From NCBI GenBank assembly GCA_963578625.1, contig CAUZEO010000211.1:1-9298 (forward strand): a stretch of DNA of 9,298 nt. The letters run 5' to 3'. The notes under the pieces were generated by a model, which made no database searches, was not told the DNA's origin, and saw nothing but the letters and a program-made list of their open reading frames with translations. Both the position numbers and the translations under genes were made by a program. This document shows positions 6,576 through 9,298 of this stretch, in pieces; position 1 is the stretch's first letter; each line of letters starts with the position of its first letter. The stretch is from CAUZEO01 sp963578625 (GTDB lineage Bacteria; Verrucomicrobiota; Kiritimatiellia; SLOV01).

Positions 6576-9298
6576 TCAAGGCACTTTCACACCGACCCGG
6601 TAGTTTCGACCGGAATCGACATTCGTATCGGTTGCAGAAATGACCGCGTTGCTACCCGGAAGATCGTCGAATAAAACGGTCCACAATTCAAGGTCGGGTA
6701 CCGCGTTGTACTCAACGGTATAGACGCGGATCACCGAGGCGCTCCACGATATAGTCACCGGAGAATCCGTTTCAATCGTTTCGATTTTCAGGAACGACGC
6801 CACATTGAAAGGGTCGGTGTTCGATACGTACTCTTCAAGTGCAGTGAACCCATCGCCATCCTGGTCAACTGTAGCATCAGACAGATCCAGCGAATCGAGT
6901 CCCCGCAGGATCTCCCAGGCATCGGGAATCTGGTCATTGTCGTCATCTGCATCATGAAAGTCGGGACTCCCGTCTCCATCGGTGTCAGGAATTGAGGCAA
7001 TGGCAGCGGATGAATTGTTTACCAGGTTTGTATCCGGCGACGAGGCAGATGCCGCCGCCGAGTTTGTGACAAATCCAGTCAAGTTCGTGGGTACGGACAC
7101 TTCGACGAGCACTGAAGTTACCGAACCGGGAGAAAGAGATTCGAGCTGGCACTGCAAGATGCCATTGCTGAAAACGCAATCCGGCGCACCCGGCGTAGAG
7201 AATTCGAACACAACCTCAGCAGGCAATGTGTCGGTGGCCACAACGGCGGCGGCCTCCCCGGGCCCCAGGTTGGTGATGGTGAGCGAGTACGTGAGATTGC
7301 TTCCGGAAGTAAGAATCAAAGGAAACACTTCCTTGGTCATTCGCAAGTCTGCGGGCAGGACAATGATCTCTACAGCGGCCTGGTCGACGTCTACAACATC
7401 CGGCCCCGACGGAGGGGTGCCGACTACGCTGACTGTGTTCGTGAAGTCCGACACGACATTGGTTGCGGTGCAGACATAGCTGATGCTCGCGCCGGCAGAG
7501 AACGTCGTGATCACCAAGTCGCAGCCAGTGGTCAGCGGATCGCTGACCACTACGTTGCTTAACGCCACATCGCCGGTATTCGTCACTGTGATCATGAATA
7601 CCGCGTTTGAGCCGGGTAGGATTTGCTGCAGCGCCGGGTCTTTGCTGATCTGAATCGACGGATCGATCACATCAACGGGCGAGTCCGACATGTCCAACAC
7701 GTCCAACCCAGCCGGGGGCGTGCCGACGACACTGACTGTGTTCGTGAAGTCCGACACGACATTGGTTGCGGTGCAGACATAGCTGGTGCTTGCTCCGGCA
7801 ATAAACGTCGTGATCACCAGGTCGCAGCCAGGCGCCAACGGATCGCTCACCATCACGTTGCTTAGAGCGACATCACCGGTATTCGTCACCGTAATTGTGA
7901 ATACGGCATTCGAACCGGATACGATCTGCTGCTGCGTCGGGCTCTTGTGGATCTGAATCGACGGATTGATCACATCGACGGACGAATCGGCCATGTCGGA
8001 CACGTCGGACCCTGTCGGAGGGGAGCCGGCTACGCTGGCTGTATTCGTAAAGTCCGCGGTTACGTTGGTCACCGAGCAAACGTAACTGGTGCTCGCTCCG
8101 GCAAGGAACGTCGTGATCACCAGGGCGCAGTCAGGGGTCAGCGGGTCGCTGACCACTACGTTGCTCAGCGCCACATCACCGGTATTCGTCACTGTGATCG
8201 TGAATACGGCATTCGACCCAGATACGATTTGCTGCAGCGCCGGGTCTTTGCTGATCTGAATCGAAGGGTTGATCACATCAACGGAAGAGTCGGACATGTC
8301 GGACACGTCGGGCCCTGCCGGAGGAGCGCCGACCACGCTGACGATGTTCGTGAAATCCGCGATTACGTTGGTCACCGAGCAAACGTAACTGGTGCTCGCT
8401 CCGGCAAGGAACGCCGTGATCACCAGGTCGCAGCCAGGGGTCAGCGGATCGCTCACCATCACGTTGCTTAGAGCGACATCACCGGTATTCGTCACCGTAA
8501 TTGTGAATACGGCATTCGAACCGGATACGGTCTGCTGCTGCGTCGGGCTCTTGTGGATCTGAATCGACGGGTTGATCACATCGACGAACGAGTCGGCCAT
8601 GTCGGACACGTCGAACCCTGCCGGAGGAGTGCCGACCACGCTGACGATGTTCGTGAAATCCGCGGTTACGTTGGTCACCGAGCAAACGTAACTGGTGCTC
8701 GCGCCGGCAAGGAACGCCGTGATCACCAGGTCGCAGCCAGGGGTCAGCGGATCGCTCACCATCACGTTGCTCAGAGCGACATCACCGGTGTTGGTTATCG
8801 TAATGGTGAAAATCACATCGGAGCCCGAAACCACCCGCTGCGAGGAAGGAGTTTGGGCTATCACAATCGAGGGAATCAGCACATCGACGACAGCGTCCGA
8901 CTGGTCGGACACCTCGGGCCCCTCGGGCGGCGTGCCGACCACACCGGCAGTGTTCGTGAAATCCGCGGTTACGTTGGTCACCGAGCAAACGTAACTGGTG
9001 CTCGCGCCGGCAAGGAGCGTCGTTATCACCAGGTCGCAGCCAGGGGTCAACGGATCGCTCACCATCACGTTGCTTAGAGCGACATCCCCGGTATTCATCA
9101 CCGTAATTGTGAATACGGCATTCGAACCGGATACAATCTGCTGCTGCGCCGGGTCTTTGCTGATCTGAATCGACGGATCGATCACATCAACGATTCCGTC
9201 GGACATGTCCGACGCGTCCGGCCCCGCAGGAGGCGTGCCGGCTACACTGACGATGTTCGTGAAATCCGCGGTTACGTTGGTCACCGAGCAAACGTAAT
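6576..9298 (-). CDS. Secreted-type repeat protein: 101-aa Ig-like repeats, DUF11, Ca-binding linker (N-terminus outside window)
   Basis: The frame stays open to the right edge (codons before 9284 read YVCS as in the other repeats), so the GTG at 9284 is not the start and any signal peptide is out of view. Counting from 9284: six 101-residue beta-sandwich repeats (residues 2-607) carrying SGSNAVFTITVTNTGDVALS and VSDPLTPGCDLVIT, each with a Cys pair 17 residues apart; a junction segment; a classic DUF11 domain (about 643-763, LTYSLTITNLGPGEAAAVV); an acidic thrombospondin-3/EF-hand-like linker (766-826, DTDGDGSPDFHDADDDNDQ and DQDGDGFTALEEY) expected to bind calcium; and a C-terminal beta domain (830-902, VTISWSASVIRVYTVEYN) of the type ending many Verrucomicrobia/Kiritimatiellota exported proteins. 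No LPXTG, PEP-CTERM or membrane anchor is seen at the C-terminus. Likely a cell-surface or extracellular stalk or adhesin-like protein; its ligand is unknown. It does not look functionally tied to the glycosidases. Confidence 0.9.
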   Translation of the reverse strand, partial: YVCSVTNVTADFTNIVSVAGTPPAGPDASDMSDGIVDVIDPSIQISKDPAQQQIVSGSNAVFTITVMNTGDVALSNVMVSDPLTPGCDLVITTLLAGASTSYVCSVTNVTADFTNTAGVVGTPPEGPEVSDQSDAVVDVLIPSIVIAQTPSSQRVVSGSDVIFTITITNTGDVALSNVMVSDPLTPGCDLVITAFLAGASTSYVCSVTNVTADFTNIVSVVGTPPAGFDVSDMADSFVDVINPSIQIHKSPTQQQTVSGSNAVFTITVTNTGDVALSNVMVSDPLTPGCDLVITAFLAGASTSYVCSVTNVIADFTNIVSVVGAPPAGPDVSDMSDSSVDVINPSIQISKDPALQQIVSGSNAVFTITVTNTGDVALSNVVVSDPLTPDCALVITTFLAGASTSYVCSVTNVTADFTNTASVAGSPPTGSDVSDMADSSVDVINPSIQIHKSPTQQQIVSGSNAVFTITVTNTGDVALSNVMVSDPLAPGCDLVITTFIAGASTSYVCTATNVVSDFTNTVSVVGTPPAGLDVLDMSDSPVDVIDPSIQISKDPALQQILPGSNAVFMITVTNTGDVALSNVVVSDPLTTGCDLVITTFSAGASISYVCTATNVVSDFTNTVSVVGTPPSGPDVVDVDQAAVEIIVLPADLRMTKEVFPLILTSGSNLTYSLTITNLGPGEAAAVVATDTLPAEVVFEFSTPGAPDCVFSNGILQCQLESLSPGSVTSVLVEVSVPTNLTGFVTNSAAASASSPDTNLVNNSSAAIASIPDTDGDGSPDFHDADDDNDQIPDAWEILRGLDSLDLSDATVDQDGDGFTALEEYVSNTDPFNVASFLKIETIETDSPVTISWSASVIRVYTVEYNAVPDLELWTVLFDDLPGSNAVISATDTNVDSGRNYRVGVKVP
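6807..6989 (-). other. Calcium-binding TSP3/EF-hand-like linker region
   Basis: Within the repeat protein, two acidic loops (DTDGDGSPD, then DADDDNDQIPDAWE, and about 25 residues on DQDGDGFTALEEYVSNTDP) follow the D-x-D-x-D-G-x-x-D spacing of calcium-binding thrombospondin type 3 / EF-hand-like loops. In PVC exported proteins this segment commonly joins the main body to the C-terminal beta domain. Confidence 0.8.
6996..7358 (-). other. DUF11 domain
   Basis: About 120 residues with the pattern LRMTKEV...SGSNLTYSLTITNLGPGEA...VVATDTLP...LSPGSVTSVLVEVSVP...NSAAASASSPDTNLVNNSS, the usual DUF11 sequence found in surface proteins. It is clearly diverged from the 101-residue repeats upstream but shares their fold pattern, suggesting an older duplication. 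Confidence 0.85.
7464..9281 (-). repeat. Six in-frame 303-bp tandem repeats (array continues past window)
   Basis: Units at 9281-8979, 8978-8676, 8675-8373, 8372-8070, 8069-7767 and 7766-7464, all exactly 303 bp without indels; a further half unit (TNVVSDFTN...GTPPSGPDV) follows before DUF11. Two subtypes alternate by the segment after PSIQI: SKDPA (units 1, 4, 6) and HKSPTQQQ (units 3, 5); unit 2 is more diverged (IAQTPSSQR). The array runs off the right edge, so the total copy number is unknown. Confidence 0.95.

Noticed and set aside
7947..9077. Long plus-strand open frames (7947-8471, 8553-9077) with repeated His/Arg-rich peptides
   Set aside because: They lie antisense to the repeat gene and recur with its 303-bp period; they are shadows of the repeats, with improbable composition.
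7464..9281. CRISPR-like array
   Set aside because: The 303-bp period, full-length coding repeats and absence of short repeat-spacer structure rule it out.
9282..9284. GTG as start codon of the repeat protein
   Set aside because: The frame continues upstream to the window edge and encodes the same YVCS residues as other repeats, so the GTG is an internal Val.

Overview
The window looks like a chromosomal piece of a free-living or gut/sediment polysaccharide degrader from the PVC group (Kiritimatiellota, Lentisphaerota or Verrucomicrobiota). Three things point there: a very large cytoplasmic GH106-like glycosidase of the type common in that group, a large six-hairpin glycosidase-like protein, and a secreted repeat protein ending in DUF11, a calcium-binding D-x-D-x-D-G linker and a C-terminal beta domain. 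The assignment to a phylum is inference from protein style; no marker gene is present.

Layout. Positions 1-408 (+) hold the 3' end of an RraA-family gene (aldolase/decarboxylase-like). It converges on a large minus-strand gene (458-3052) for an 864-residue protein with a probable (alpha/alpha)6 glycosidase domain. Positions 3053-3424 are a 372-bp divergent intergenic region. It holds a candidate sigma70-like promoter with an overlapping palindrome for the minus gene, a 167-bp near-palindrome with 26-bp perfect arms, and a weaker candidate promoter for the plus gene. Positions 3425-6565 (+) encode a 1046-residue GH106-like (alpha-L-rhamnosidase-type) glycosidase. Only 10 bp after its stop, a convergent minus-strand gene (6576-9298, cut by the window end) encodes a secreted-type protein made of 303-bp (101-residue) tandem repeats, then DUF11, a Ca-binding linker and a C-terminal beta domain.

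How the genes may work together. The two divergent glycosidases lack visible signal peptides and may be co-regulated from the shared region, which suggests intracellular breakdown of imported oligosaccharides, possibly rhamnose-containing. The RraA-family enzyme could act on a keto-acid from the released sugar, but it lies on the opposite strand from its neighbour, so this link is only suggestive. The repeat protein is probably an unrelated surface or secreted adhesin-like protein.

The least explained items are the large quasi-palindrome in the divergent promoter region, the 606-bp higher-order periodicity in the repeat gene, and the family assignment of the six-hairpin protein. No tRNA, rRNA, CRISPR array, transposase or convincing rho-independent terminator was seen.
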